Below, piece after piece: positions 1 through 10,953 of a stretch of DNA of 64,000 bases (positions are counted from its first letter, which is position 1; every line of letters starts with the position of its first letter). This stretch comes from Crotalaria pallida (lineage: Eukaryota > Streptophyta > Magnoliopsida > Fabales > Fabaceae): assembly GCA_037953625.1 (NCBI GenBank), contig CM075651.1, forward strand, positions 150,490,001-150,554,000. Reading direction: 5' to 3'. The translations under genes and the position numbers were made by a program. The notes beneath the pieces are model-generated. The model was not told where the DNA came from, did no database searches, and was given only the letters and a program-made list of their open reading frames with translations.

Positions 1-36
1 AAAATAAAACTAATGTGAAATTTAAAATGTAAATTA

Positions 37-215
37 CTCTCTCCGGTCCTATATATAGGACAAATTCTACAAGCAATATTTGGTCCTATATATAAAACAT
101 TTTGTACTATATTGTGAAAAGGTAAAATTGTAATGTTAAAATATATTCTCATACAATTCATATTGGTCCGAGGTATATGATTAAGTATGTCCTATACACA
201 TAGGACCGGAGAGAG
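37..215. mobile_element. Stowaway-type MITE
   Basis: The ends are inverted copies of each other (CTCTCTCCGGTCCTATA against its complement at 199-215) and the element is flanked by TA on both sides (35-36 and 216-217), the Tc1/mariner Stowaway signature. It is 179 bp and non-coding. Related copies lie at 40081-40375 and 42138-42405. Confidence 0.9.
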
Positions 216-217
216 TA

Positions 218-654
218 AAAGGGAAAGATTGTAAAAATAAAGGTTTTTTATTACAGTTCCACTGTAAGTTCCTCTATAAAATTAAAGATTGTACTACTAA
301 AACATTATGCTGCATTAAGTCGTTCTGCATTGTGTAAAAATTTCATTTCGCAAAAAGTAACTATGGCACAACCAGACAAAAAATATAACGGACATTTCAC
401 AACGGGATCAAGATATAACGGAGGTTAAAAAAAAAACAACAAGTTTCATCAACCGGTTGGTGTAGTTTGAGTAGCAAATCTCAACCATTGAATATATATA
501 TCCCAAATCCAAAGGTTTCATATTATGGCACCACGATGGTCCCTTTGACTAAGGGCACCATACTAAACGTTGCGGTTTCCACAATTGAGTATTGCTGGTT
601 CTTTTCATGCATTTTCATCTTTGTCATGTATTGCTATTTGAAGGAAGAAGGGAT
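218..654. other. AT-rich intergenic stretch
   Basis: No gene or repeat recognised. The open frame at 467-721 has no recognisable domain and runs into the inverted-repeat block that follows. Confidence 0.5.
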
Positions 655-1429
655 GGGTATGGTTCCGTTTTCAAATTCAACCAAAACCAAATCATATAAA
701 ATTAATATGATTTGGTTTTAAAATTTAACTTCTTTCAAAAACAATTTTAAATTCAATTACAATGCTTATAATCAGTTTCAGTTACGAATATATTTATACG
801 ATTTTAGTTTTAGTTTCTAATTAAGTTATAATTATAGTTTTGGTTCCAATTACAATTTTAATTAATTATAATTTCGGTTTTAATTTTGATTCTAATTTCA
901 GACTTTGTTCACAAAATCAAAGAAAGAAATAATTTGATCTTAGAGGTGTTCAAAATAAATAACTAGTGTGACAGAGCTGAATCGGATTTAAACCATTATT
1001 TTAAATCGAATTTATGATTTTAGATTAAAAACGGTACACTTTGAAATGGATCAATTAAGAAAATGGATAACCCTCTAGAATTGGTTCACACTTTCACTCT
1101 AGTTGAACTACTTGAAGGTAATAATCATTAGTCTCTTTTATAACTTCAGCTAGCCAAATGTTTCTTCCTTCTTTGATTTTTTTAACAAAGTTTGTAACTA
1201 TATCTGAAATTGAAACTAAAACTAGAGCAAAAATTGTAATTATAATTGAAACTAGAACCAAAATGAGAATTAAAACTATAACTACAATTATAAAATTGGA
1301 ACTAATTGTAAAATTGTAACTGAATTTTTTTTTTTAACCAGTTCAGTTTTAAGAAGAAACCATATTATTGGTTTTATATGATTTAGATTCGATTGAGTTT
1401 AGGCGAACCAATTATTTTGAACACCCCTA
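655..1429. repeat. Inverted-repeat block with a hAT-like terminal pair
   Basis: Sequence at about 655-900 is repeated in inverted orientation at about 1195-1395 (runs such as AACCAAATCATATAAAA against TTTTATATGATTTAG). Within it, TAGAGGTGTTCAAAATAA at 941 and TTATTTTGAACACCCCTA ending at 1429 are terminal inverted repeats of the kind seen on hAT-type MITEs. No 8-bp target duplication could be matched, so the boundaries are approximate. Confidence 0.5.
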
Positions 1430-2047
1430 TCTGTGGACACTATTTTTCAATGATAAAGATGGCGGTAATTTGAACTAGTATATGGCTCAACTGGAATGTT
1501 ATTGTTTTCATAGATGGATTGATAAATGTAGCCGAAATTATATAGTATTTGATTACTGTACTTCTCCGTTTCAATTACTGTACTTTCTTTCTTCCCCTAC
1601 TCAACAATGCACGAGGTGGCCAAACAAATTCGTGCATGTTCTGTCTCTATTGGTTGTTCTAAGGAATTATTAACAAGAGTTTTTAAATATTGTTTAAGGA
1701 AGCTAAAGAAACAAGTATGTGTTAGAAAGTGATACATTTATCATTTTGAGAAATGCTTAATTTAGATTTTTTAGGTTGACTTACTTAATTTATATTTCTA
1801 AACCACTAATGTGTGTGTGGATGACGAATTTAAAATAACTGGAATTTAAATACAGTAATTCCCAATTTTTTTAGTTTGGGAACAAAGTTTACAGTATCAG
1901 TTTTCCCAGCTCCTTTTGCTTTTTCAAAGATATTTTACACACAAAAACGGGCATTTTTCTTTTAGCCTTTGAGGGTTCAATCCTCATCCCCTACTGACTA
2001 TTATGCCAAAGAAAAGGAATGATAACTTTTGTGGGTACATAAAAAGT
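1430..2047. other. Intergenic, no gene seen
   Basis: AT-rich sequence without a convincing coding region. The 63-codon open frame near 1482 has no recognisable motif. Confidence 0.5.
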
Positions 2048-2733
2048 GGGAAATTTATTAAAATAACGAAAGGAAAAAAAAAAAAAAAAACCTAAAGTAC
2101 TACCCTCCCCTCTTTATTGCCCAGAATGTGCTATCTATTTGGAAGTCGTTGCCAGCTGCCGACTTTCCAACGCCCCTCTTTTTTTTCTTTTTTTTTTATT
2201 TTTGGTTTATTTTATTTTAAATATTATTTTATTTTTTAGGTGGTTTAGGGTTTGTTAGTGGTTTTGGGTTTTGTTAATGGTTTAGTGTATATTGTAGGTG
2301 ATTTAAGGTAATGTTATTTGACTAAGCTTATTTTTTAAAATTATTTCTATGTTATAGTAATATTCTTTATTTAGTTAATATTCTAAAAATAATATTAAAT
2401 AAATAAAGAATATTACTACAGTATAACATAAAAATAATTTTAAAAAATAAGCTTATTAATCAAATAACATCACCCTAAATCACCTACAATATACACTAAA
2501 CCATTAACAAAACCCAAAACCACTAACAAACCCTAAACCACATAAAAAATAAAATAATATTTAAAATAAATAAACCAAAAATAAAAACCAAAAAGAAAGG
2601 GAAAAAAAAAGAAAGAGGGACGTTGGGAAGTCGGCAGCTCCCAATAGATAGCACATTCAGGAAAATAAAGAGGGGAGGGTAGTACTTTAGGAATTTTACT
2701 TTTTTTTTTTTGCATTATTTTAATAAATTTCCC
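2048..2733. mobile_element. Fold-back element with ~330-bp inverted arms
   Basis: The left arm (about 2048-2375) and right arm (about 2395-2733) are near-perfect inverted copies; for example CTAAAGTACTACCCTCCCCT at 2092 pairs with AGGGGAGGGTAGTACTTTAG at 2672. Each arm ends in GGGAAATTTATTAAAATAA and is flanked by CATAAAAAGT (2038-2047) and CATAAAATGT (2734-2743), a 10-bp direct repeat with one mismatch. That size range and the long arms fit a Mutator-like or fold-back element. There is no coding capacity. It ends 57 bp beyond the stop codon of the ZIP transporter gene, so it may supply part of that gene's 3' UTR. Confidence 0.75.
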
Positions 2734-2790
2734 CATAAAATGTTTGGTAATATTTTGGGGGAACACATCTGAGCATAAGACCAAAAAAAT

Positions 2791-5346
2791 TCAAGCCCAG
2801 AGGGCGAGAATAGACATTCCAGCAGAGCCAAGGATTAAGGCCACAAAAGATGCCTTTTTCAACCCTGGATTGGAGTTCATAAGCTTGTTATGAAAGAAAT
2901 CAACAGCTATGAGGTCAACAAGAGCCATATAAATTAGAATTCCTGAAGAAACTGAACCTAGTAAACCTTCCATGATTAAGGCATTTGGGCTACTATCATC
3001 GTAGCCTGTGAGTGAGAATAATGCCATCCCCAACATAATTCCCATCGGTGTTGTCACTGAGAACATGAAGCACATGTATGCCATTGTCCCAAAGCTAAAT
3101 CCTGCCTGTAATTATCGCAATGCAAGGGCATGAATTGGCATATATATTCTACTTAGAAATATAAAGTAAGGTTATAAACAAGAATATTTCTACCATGCAA
3201 CCAAATTTTGGATGGTTGCACAACAATCCCTTAAATGAACCAATGATTGTTTGACACGTCAGCTAATGAGATTCTAAGTTACTGCCATGTTAGCTGAGTT
3301 GTCAAACAAACATTGGTCTACTAAGGGATTGTTTTGCAACCATCCAAAATTTGGTTGCATGGAAGTAGTGCCCTATAAACAAATGATCCGTGCAATAAAA
3401 TCGTTCATGAATACATACATGTACTTTTCGCATTGTAAACCAAAGGGTGTGGATAATGACATTACGGTGTATTTAGAATTTCCCAAAAGAAATATTTACA
3501 CTTAATTAAATGCTTCAAGTGTAGAGTGTAGTGTATTTAGAATTTCTCAAAAAAAAATATTTACACTTAATTAAATGCTTCAAGTGTAGAGTGTAACACT
3601 ATAACTGTTAAGTTTATTAAACATTAAACAATACCCATACATTACGAAAATGAAGTTTTTTTTTTTTTTAAAAGAAAAAAATGAAGTTATTAACATTAAG
3701 AAATCTATGTTTGTCTGTTTGGTAAGTTTGTATTGGAAATTGACATAATTATCATGAAAATTCCTTTTAAGAGTATTTTCTCCGATCTCATTTATAAGCA
3801 AAAATAACAATTTTACACTTATTAAAAAAAGTTAGTTGAGTGTATTTAATTTTCTTAAATTGATAAAAAAAATAAACTACTTTAAAAGGATTAAATAAGA
3901 ATAGATTACTTTATGTTGAGAATGAAACAAAAATTAAATAACTCAACCACATTAGGAAGATATTTTAGAAATGATTGTATTGTGAATAGAAAGTTAGTTA
4001 ATTTTTGCTTATATTAATAAAATGTCTTTTTTTTATAAATAAAACTAGATGGAGTAATAGTAAAATTTTTTGTCCCAATAAGCTACAATGGATACGGTCA
4101 GAAGACTTTTTATAATCAACTTCCAATCATATTTTGTGAGCTATGGATTTATATGCATAAATAATTCACACAAATGTCAAGCACGTGCTCTGCTCAAGAA
4201 ATTCCTTCATCTTCCTAGAATAAGAATTTTATCCCATATAGAGCCAAAATGAGTTTGAATTTTATCCCATATAGAGCCAAAATGAGTTTGAATTTTATCC
4301 CATATAGAACCAAAATGAGTTTTCAATGAACAAGAATTAGTTTTTTTTTTTTTAACTCGTGATATTCACTCGCATAATTGGGTCAATACTTTCTTCGTAT
4401 ATCAATTAGTAGGTTTTTTCATAGTTAAAAATTTGAGTAAGGTATCCTCCATTCATATAAATCAGAGTCAAATACATAATAATATAAAGAATCAAAATAG
4501 TACCAGAAATCATCACATCACTTAACATTTTTTCAATATTTTCAATCCAAACTTTTTACTATATTTTAATAATCTATCCCATAAGAATTTCAAGCGTCCA
4601 ATAATAACTTTTTTTAAAAAAAAAGGGTTTTATCGTACTCAGCAAGATAAGAAATGTGAAATGAGACTAACCTGAGCAACACATCCACCAAGACCCATCC
4701 CTTCAAAAATTTGATGAAAAGCCAATGCCAAAACCAGAGGCCTTATTGTGCAAACATTCTGTGACATTCCCATCGTAACCCCAATTATCACTGAATGAAA
4801 TATTATCCCTATTTCCAATACCTGAGATACCAACCTCTGCTTCAACCTCACCATCTCCTCCTCCACCCCCCTCTCCGCTTCCCCACCGCCACCGCCACCG
4901 TGGCATCCCAGTTCAACGCCGGACTCCTTCTCCTGCGTCACCACCGGCGCGTACGGCGCGTGCGCCACGTGTGACGTGGCAACCAGGTCCACAAACAAAG
5001 CTAGGATGGCGCCAACCAAGGTTACCAGCCCCGCGAAGGGGAAGTCCCTCCAGGGGTGCCGCGATGCCACGTGGCAGTCCGCGAGTGCGGCGTACGCGTC
5101 GGGGAGAACGTGGACTAACGAGGTGGAGAGTATGACGCCGGCGGCGAAGCACTTTATGACGGCGATGGCTCTGTCGTAGAGGGATTTGCCTTGGAAGACA
5201 CGGGCGAGGAGGACCGGCGATGACATGCCGGCCATGCTGGTGAAGAAGATGACGAAGATGGAGATGAATTTGAGGTGCGACGCCGCAGCACCGTCACGGC
5301 ATGCCGCGGCACGGGTTAAGTCGGTGACGCAGGGTTGCGCCGCCAT
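2791..5346 (-). CDS. ZIP6: ZIP-family zinc/iron transporter, ZIP6-like
   Basis: Two exons, complement(2791..3105, 4672..5346), encode 329 residues. Exon 1 ends in GCTCAG before a GT donor at 4671 and exon 2 resumes after an AG acceptor at 3106, in frame (GGCVAQ then AGFSFGT). The length is close to Arabidopsis ZIP6 (about 340). Visible features: a long hydrophobic N-terminal half, a variable cytosolic loop at residues 124-160 rich in His and Gly, the TM4 motif HSVIIGVTMGMSQN (184-197) and the TM5 motif HQIFEGMGLGG (211-221), whose His and Glu line the metal pathway, and the typical C-terminal ending LALWA. The protein is expected to move divalent metals (Zn, Fe, Mn) across a membrane; which metal and membrane cannot be read from sequence. 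The His-rich loop is shorter than in many ZIPs. The 1.57-kb intron holds a hairpin MITE, a degenerate MITE and tandem repeats. Upstream ATGs are out of frame, and this start aligns with family N-termini (CVT...RAAACRDG). Confidence 0.93.
3193..3362. mobile_element. Palindromic MITE in the ZIP6 intron
   Basis: CCATGCAACCAAATTTTGGA at the left end is mirrored by TCCAAAATTTGGTTGCATGG at the right, and complementarity continues inwards (TTGTTTGACACG against GTTGTCAAACAA). The whole 170 bp can fold as one hairpin. No clear target duplication, so the superfamily is uncertain. Confidence 0.75.
3467..3595. repeat. 64-bp tandem duplication
   Basis: A unit beginning GTGTATTTAGAATTTC and ending CAAGTGTAGAGTGTA is present twice (3467-3530 and 3531-3595), differing by two or three bases. 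It lies inside the ZIP6 intron. Confidence 0.9.
3780..4054. mobile_element. Degenerate Stowaway-like MITE in the ZIP6 intron
   Basis: The left end CTCCGATCTCATTTATAAGC and the right end (complement of ATAAATAAAACTAGATGGAG) are inverted versions of one another, with internal motifs (ATTTAATTTTCTTAAATT, TTTTGCTTATATT) that recur at 55072-55305. TA follows the right end; the left TA is mutated. Confidence 0.6.
4224..4322. repeat. Three tandem copies of a 33-bp unit
   Basis: The unit GAATTTTATCCCATATAGA plus 14 bp ending GAGTTT is repeated three times head to tail, with one G/A difference in the third copy. Intronic to ZIP6. Confidence 0.9.
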
Positions 5347-5900
5347 GTAGGGTTATTAATTAATAATTAATGGAGAGAATTGTGAGAGAGCGTGATTATG
5401 GAGTTGGGAGTTGGAAGAAGAGGAACAAGTAGTACTGGTGAAGAAGTTGGAATTGAATCGAAGAGTGAGTGTTTGAAACGAAAGAGGAAGAGTGAGTAAA
5501 TGATGTGGACCACTTTCATCTTCTGCCATAGGCTGTGTGTGGGGTTCACATGTGTTGCTAATTAAACAAACACCCATTTTTTCCATTGCTACGTGTTGGA
5601 ATATTGAATCACTCAATACTTTTTTGTATTTTTTTTCAAAGTCGAGCTTGTCTTGCATTGAAACCAAATCATCTATCCCAAATTTCTCATCAATCAATTA
5701 CTTTTCATCTATAAGCACCTTTTTTTAAAAAAAAAGAGGAAGGAGGTTTATACTAATAAAGATTAGATAGAGTAATATTTCATCCTTGCATTTTCGTTAT
5801 TCTAGTTAAGCTTTCTAAAAGTAGAAAAAATATCATAAATTCTATTTCTTTTTCTTTCGAAAATATAAAATAAAAATTTACAAATTTCAATACTTTTATA
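5347..5900. other. Upstream region of ZIP6
   Basis: This stretch precedes the ZIP6 start on the minus strand and should hold its 5' UTR and promoter. It is pyrimidine/purine-biased near the gene (5390-5520) and AT-rich beyond. I do not see a TATA box or metal-response motif that I would defend. Confidence 0.4.
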
Positions 5901-6140
5901 CTTTCTCCGTTTCATAAAGATGGTTTAAAAATTCAAAAGCCAAAAAATTAAGGAAACATGCATTTAATGATTTGTCTAACACATTAACCAATTATCAAAC
6001 AACTAATTTAATGTATTTTGCATGGATCAACCAATGACAATTCAAAATTTACAATTTCTAAACTTTTCATTAATTATTTTAACTATAATTTGAGACAAGA
6101 AATTTAGCCATTTTTTATCATCCTTGTGAAATGGAAGGAG
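5901..6140. mobile_element. Stowaway-type MITE
   Basis: The left end CTTTCTCCGTTTCATAAAGA and the right end (complement of TCCTTGTGAAATGGAAGGAG) are inverted repeats flanked by TA (5899-5900, 6141-6142). A partial relative is seen near 44660-44875. Confidence 0.85.
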
Positions 6141-6142
6141 TA

Positions 6143-7073
6143 CTATATTTAATCTATTAACAAATGTGATGTTAAAGACAAAAACACTTGTTAGTATTTT
6201 CCTTTTTGTTTTCATCAATTGCTTTAGACCTCCTTATCTTCATTTTTGAACACGGTTTCTTTTTTTTTTTAAAGGGAAATGTGTATTTTTTTTCATAGAT
6301 CAGAAATCGTACAAATAATGACAAACATGATAATTACAAGTACAAGATATTTCACACTAATAATAATTAAAGGGAAAGCAAAATACACTGCAACAACAGA
6401 CTCTTCCATGTGGACATGGATCATCAGCAACTGCCGAAACCGGACTCTAACAGAAGATTCAATAGCCTTTAATTCCAAAATAACTATATCATTGATGCTG
6501 GGACTAAGCTCAGTTCGGCAACAAAGAATCTCAGATCTAAAACGAGAAAGTCGTTAGACCGTAGCCAAATCAACAGTAGGCAAAGGGAAATTTGTCTCGA
6601 CGAGTAGCCTTCCAATTATTTGAGCAAAGAGGATGACCATCAGATTTGGAAAGTAGAAACTATGAGGGGGAGACAAACTCACACACTTTCCCAAAAGAAT
6701 GGGAGGGACAAATCTTTCTCCCCCTACCAAGAAATAGCAGATTAAAACAAGTAGGAGCAAAGAAAAGAGAAGGAAGGGAAAACCCTAATTTTTTCTCTTC
6801 TGATTTTGTAAATCACCCTTTTTTTAATGATGAACACAGTTTCCAAGGCTTAGTTGATTAAGCTATTTTAGTATGTATCAGGAATATTTTTGATAGTCAA
6901 AAACTAATTTCTTTTTTAAAGTATAAATTATCAAAGTAAACTTTACATTTATCAACAAAGTATTTTTCATATTTACGTGAAGATAAAACTGAATCAGTTA
7001 TTTGTCTTTGAAATATATTGTCTTTGAAATATATACTCATTCACATTCACCAATAACCAATGAAACTAGTTAA
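6143..7073. other. Intergenic, unrecognised low-copy sequence
   Basis: The part at 6280-6800 is less AT-rich than its surroundings and has short open frames on both strands (up to 92 codons), but none contains a domain I recognise. It could be a remnant of an older element or of a non-coding transcript. No gene is called. Confidence 0.4.
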
Positions 7074-7270
7074 GATAGACTGTAACTGATTTTTTTTTGT
7101 TTGCAACTTGGTATCCGGTTCATTAGGCAAACTAATCAAGTTCGATGGGGGTTCTGAGGTTAAAGTTTTATTCATCTCTCAAAGTTGTTGTGGGGATCGA
7201 ACCGTGGTTCGCCATACCAAATGCAGTCTCTGACACCACTGCACCAACAGCTCGTTGATCGACTGTAACT
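7074..7270 (-). mobile_element. tRNA-derived SINE with target duplication
   Basis: Read on the minus strand, the body (7256-7088) starts with a pol III A-box-like run, TTGGTGCAGTGGTGTC, followed about 35 bp later by a B-box-like run, CGGTTCGATCCCC, and ends in an A-rich tail. The flanks are a 14-bp direct repeat with one mismatch: GATAGACTGTAACT (7074-7087) and GATCGACTGTAACT (7257-7270). Box order, size (about 170 bp) and target duplication all fit a short interspersed element. Confidence 0.8.
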
Positions 7271-8509
7271 AATTTATAGTAGTGGTAGATTAGTAGTATA
7301 CAATTTTGTTTCATCTGTCATATTTAATTTTTAATTTCCATTCCCTATCATTGATATTATTCTTTCTATGGTTAATATTATTCTACTAATTATTTTTGGA
7401 TTTTCTTAACCCGATAAACACCTTTATTCAGATAAGCGTTCTTGAAAAAATAAAAATATAAGATTTTATTTCTTATAAATGCATTATTTTTTATGAAACT
7501 TAACCATTCTTGGATTTTTATTCTTTGCAGTTAAGCAAACCCATTATTTTTTTTATTTCTCAATTAAACTCATAAATTAAAAAGAACTATTATTACCTTT
7601 GTTCTTTTAGAACTGTTGTTTAACAATATAGTGTTGAGATTAAACACTACTCCCTCCGTCTAGTTATATTTGTTTAACTATTTTATTTTTTTCCGAGATA
7701 TTCGATACTCGTTTATACTTCTTTTTTTAAGTATATTTTTATTTATTACATTCGATCTCTTTTCAATACAATTTTCGTACATTTATTATTATTTACTCCC
7801 CTATTATTAAATGAGGTAATTTAATCAAAACATACCAAATTCTTACGTTATTTGCTCATTTCTTAATCTATATGCAATTTCTAAATCAACATAACTTATA
7901 ATACGAATGGATATTTAACGTTTTTTTCGATAAATAAATGCTTATTTATCATTTTTATTTTTATTTTTTTTATGATAATTGATTTTTTTTTACTTATTGT
8001 CTTTTTTATTAATTAGATGGATTAGTCTTGTAAAATAAATATTACATTGATTTTCTGAAATGACAATTAAACCTGATTTTTTTTAATATCAACCGTTTAT
8101 GAGTTAAAGTAGTAATAGTTATTGAGCTCCTAAAAAATTGGTAACTATATAAAAACAAAAACTAAAAAAAATAAAATAAAATCTCAAAAGATGAGTGGAC
8201 CCATTGACACTTCACTTCGCTCCACTCCATTCCACTCCACCTTTTGTTAGCACTCTCGTTTTTTCAATGTTTTGGTTCTCTAGCAAAATCAACTCTTTTT
8301 TAACTTTTATTTTACTAAAATCAAAATTTATTTATGAGAAATGATTTAAATACTCTCATCGTATGTAACATGATGAATTCTTATTTCAATACTCATCCTA
8401 ATATGCACCCATAGTGCTCACTTTCTTACTATTAATGACTGTTGGGATGTTAAAGTAACGGCAACACATCCTGTGTTGTCCCAGAATGCATGCCGCCATA
8501 TTCCATTAT
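7271..8509. other. AT-rich intergenic region
   Basis: No gene recognised. A lone MITE-like terminus, TACTCCCTCCGTCTAGTTAT, lies at 7649, but its inverted partner could not be found with confidence. The rest is poly-T/poly-A-rich filler. Confidence 0.5.
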
Positions 8510-9429
8510 GGGTGGCAATTTTCCCACCCCACCTTCAACTTCTTACACCCCACTTTTTAAAAACTTTCCTAATATACCCTTTCCTTCAACCCTCCACCCC
8601 ACCTAGCTCCCAACTACTGTACCAGCCACCATGGCCCCATACACACAGCTCCTCACGTGAGCTTCTCCACCCATACACAGCACCACACGGCTCCTCCACC
8701 CATACACACACCCATACACACAACACCACACGGCTCCTCCACCAAGCTACACCATGGCCCCATACGCACAGCCCCAACGGCAGACACCCACCGTACAGAC
8801 CCAACAGCCCGACACTGCACCGCAGCCAACGACTCACAGATCAAAAAGCTCACGACCGTGTAGCTGGGGGTGGGGTGCTGGGGGTCGACTGCTTCCTTAC
8901 GACCGAGATGGGGTACTGAGATCGTGAGCTTCTTCGCGACCGGGGTGGGTTGTTGGGGGTCGTGAGCTTCCTTACGACTGGGATGGGGTGTTGGGGTCGT
9001 GAGCTACTTCGCGATCGGGGTGGGTTGTTGGGGGTCGTGAGCTTCCTTACGACTGGGATGGGGTGTTGGGCGTGAGCTTCCTTACGACTGGGATGAGGTG
9101 TTGGGGTCGTGAGCTACTTCGCGACCGGGGTGGGGTGCTGGGGTCGTGAGCTCCCTCACGGTGGCGCTGCTGTTGGCTGCGGTAAGTGTTGTGGTGTAGT
9201 GCTCCCTCACGTGAGCTTCTTCTCGAACCGGTGTGGTGCTGCGGTGTGGCGCTGTTGTTGGCTGCGATGCTGCTCTTGGCTGCTGTGTGGAGCTGCTGTT
9301 GGGCTGCGGTGTGGCTGCAGAAAAACAAAAAGAAGAAAAGGGAAGAAAGGTGGGGCAAGGGGTATTTTAGGAAAGTTATTAAAAAGTGAGGTGTAAGAAG
9401 TTGAAGGTGGGGTGGGAAATTTTTTTTTC
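8510..9429. mobile_element. Non-autonomous MULE, 920 bp
   Basis: The element is flanked by a perfect 9-bp duplication TTCCATTAT (8501-8509 and 9430-9438), the Mutator signature. The termini share an inverted repeat of about 65 bp (AATTTTCCCACCCCACCTTC at 8517 against its complement ending at 9421). The interior is GC-rich and made of tandem repeats (a CCACCCATACACA-type part and a GGGGTCGTGAGCTTCC-type part), with no conserved protein. Open frames here are products of the repeats. Confidence 0.88.
8860..9175. repeat. G-rich minisatellite inside the 920-bp MULE
   Basis: Units of about 43 bp alternate between GTCGTGAGCTTCCTTACGAC and GTCGTGAGCTACTTCGCGAC, each followed by a GGGGTGTTGGGG-like run. 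Strong G/C strand asymmetry. Confidence 0.8.
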
Positions 9430-9444
9430 TTCCATTATATTTTA

Positions 9445-9850
9445 GAGTAAAGGCCCATTTAGGCCCCTGAAATTTTCTCACGGGTCACTTTTAGTCCCTG
9501 AAAAAATTAAACACCCAAAATAGTCCCTGAAAGTTTCAAATTCCGGACAAGTTAGTCCTTCCGTCCATCAACGTTTATTGTTGACCGCTTGACTAAACGG
9601 TTCTGAATACGTGGCTTTAAACGGTTCCAGCATGGAAAAAACAGAAAAAAAAAGAAAAATAAACCCTACATACGGTCCTCATACCTCATTGCTGCTACTC
9701 TTCTTCTCCTCTTCACTACTCTTTCACCCACCATCAATGATGCTCCTTCTCCCCATCACTGTGTTTAAGGATTGGAAGAGAAAAAACACAAAATAAAAAG
9801 CCAAAACATCAAACCCTTCACTGCTCCTTCTCCTGTTACCTTCTCCATTG
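9445..9850. repeat. Left terminal inverted repeat of the 6.1-kb MULE
   Basis: Pairs with 15090-15566. The outer part (to about 9640) is highly similar; the inner part is alignable but with insertions and deletions. It probably contains the promoter and 5' UTR of the GRF gene, whose ATG is at 9938. Confidence 0.8.
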
Positions 9851-9937
9851 TCCAAAACGCAAATTCAGTTTCAGGAAAAACCCTAATTCCCAATTCAGCA
9901 TTTTGTGATTGTTGAAATTTGTTCTGCACAAACCAAG

Positions 9938-10461
9938 ATGGCAAGCAATAGTGATGCAAAGAGATCAAGTTTCATGTCCATGGGTGAGGTGAGTTTTGAT
10001 GAGAGTGATAGTGCTTCAAATTTAGAAACTCATAATAGCTATGGTGTGCCAAGTTGTGAATGTAGGAGAAAGTCAAAGGCAGTGGTGTACACCTCAAAAA
10101 CCTCTAAGAATCCTTATAGAACTTTCTATGGCTGTCGTTATTATAAGGTAATTAACTTTCAATTTATGGTTATTATTACATTTCATTAATTTTTTTTGAA
10201 GTTTTATTATGGTTACTTTGATTAAAGGAAGGGAAGACTCATTGCAAATATTTCAAGTGGGTTGATGAACATATTGATGAAAGACTCGCCGAGTTGGAAG
10301 AAGGCAAACAAAATTTAGAAATGGATACGAAGGTCATTGAAGTTATGATGAAGGATATGCAAGAGAAGATGAAAGAGATCATGGGTTGGAAGAAAAAAAT
10401 GAAAGTAATGATAGGGTTTATGATTGTCATTGTTATTATAGCTATGGTTAGTAGACAGTAA
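9938..10461 (+). CDS. GRF-type zinc-finger protein with coiled coil and C-terminal membrane segment, carried by a MULE
   Basis: Two exons, join(9938..10147,10228..10461), encode 147 residues with no internal stop; the junction AAG|GTAATT...AAAG|GAA keeps the frame (RYYK then EGKTHCKYFKW). Residues 40-85 form a GRF zinc finger: a Cys-x-Cys pair (SCECRRK), the NPYRTFYGC core and a final Cys before F-K-W-V-D. Residues 85-125 are charged and heptad-like (probable coiled coil), and residues 127-144 are a hydrophobic run (MIGFMIVIVIIAMV) that looks like a tail anchor. GRF fingers bind nucleic acid in other proteins; the role here is unknown. The gene sits in the position that mudrB holds in MuDR, so an accessory transposition role is an inference. 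An in-frame GTG upstream is not a credible start. Confidence 0.85.
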
Positions 10462-10953
10462 CTGAAACAAGTATTAGGGATTAAGTTGTGCTTAACTTTT
10501 ACAGTGATTTGAGTAGTGTAACATTACTTTGATTTGTAAGAGTATTTATGTTTCCACTAATGTTTTAGTTTGTAATAGTGAGTTAATTATTGTATGAATA
10601 TTTGAAGACATCAATATTGGCACTAATATTTTGTATCAGTTAATGTAAAATTGTGTATGATTTCATGCTTGTTTGCTCTAAATTTAACGTGTAGACTGTA
10701 TGCTATAACCTAATGAATATTATATTGGATTAAAAAGATTTCAAGATCAATACATTTCATTTCCATAGTTAAAAATGCATTACATATGAAAAGGGATACT
10801 TGACAAAAAAACAACATTTCTTCAGAAAGTATCCTTCTAAAAGGCATTACACATCATTGTACCAATACAGAACACTTTTAATTGTACCAAAACAAAACAC
10901 TTTTACAACCAAAAAAAAGTATCCTTCTAAAAGTCTTGTTATAATTGTTTCCA

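Noticed and set aside
2520..2540. Telomere-like AAACCCTAAACC
   Set aside because: A single short match inside the fold-back element; no tandem array.
4703..5179. Open frames of 67-79 codons overlapping ZIP6 exon 1
   Set aside because: They are shadow frames of a GC-rich true exon; the ZIP frame has clear family conservation.
6279..6861. Possible small gene on either strand
   Set aside because: No recognisable domain, no splice-supported extension and no codon bias that stands out.
8473..9481. Several open frames of 66-148 codons on both strands
   Set aside because: They are produced by the GC-rich tandem repeats of the 920-bp MULE; the translations are His/Thr/Pro or Trp/Gly/Val repeats without domains.
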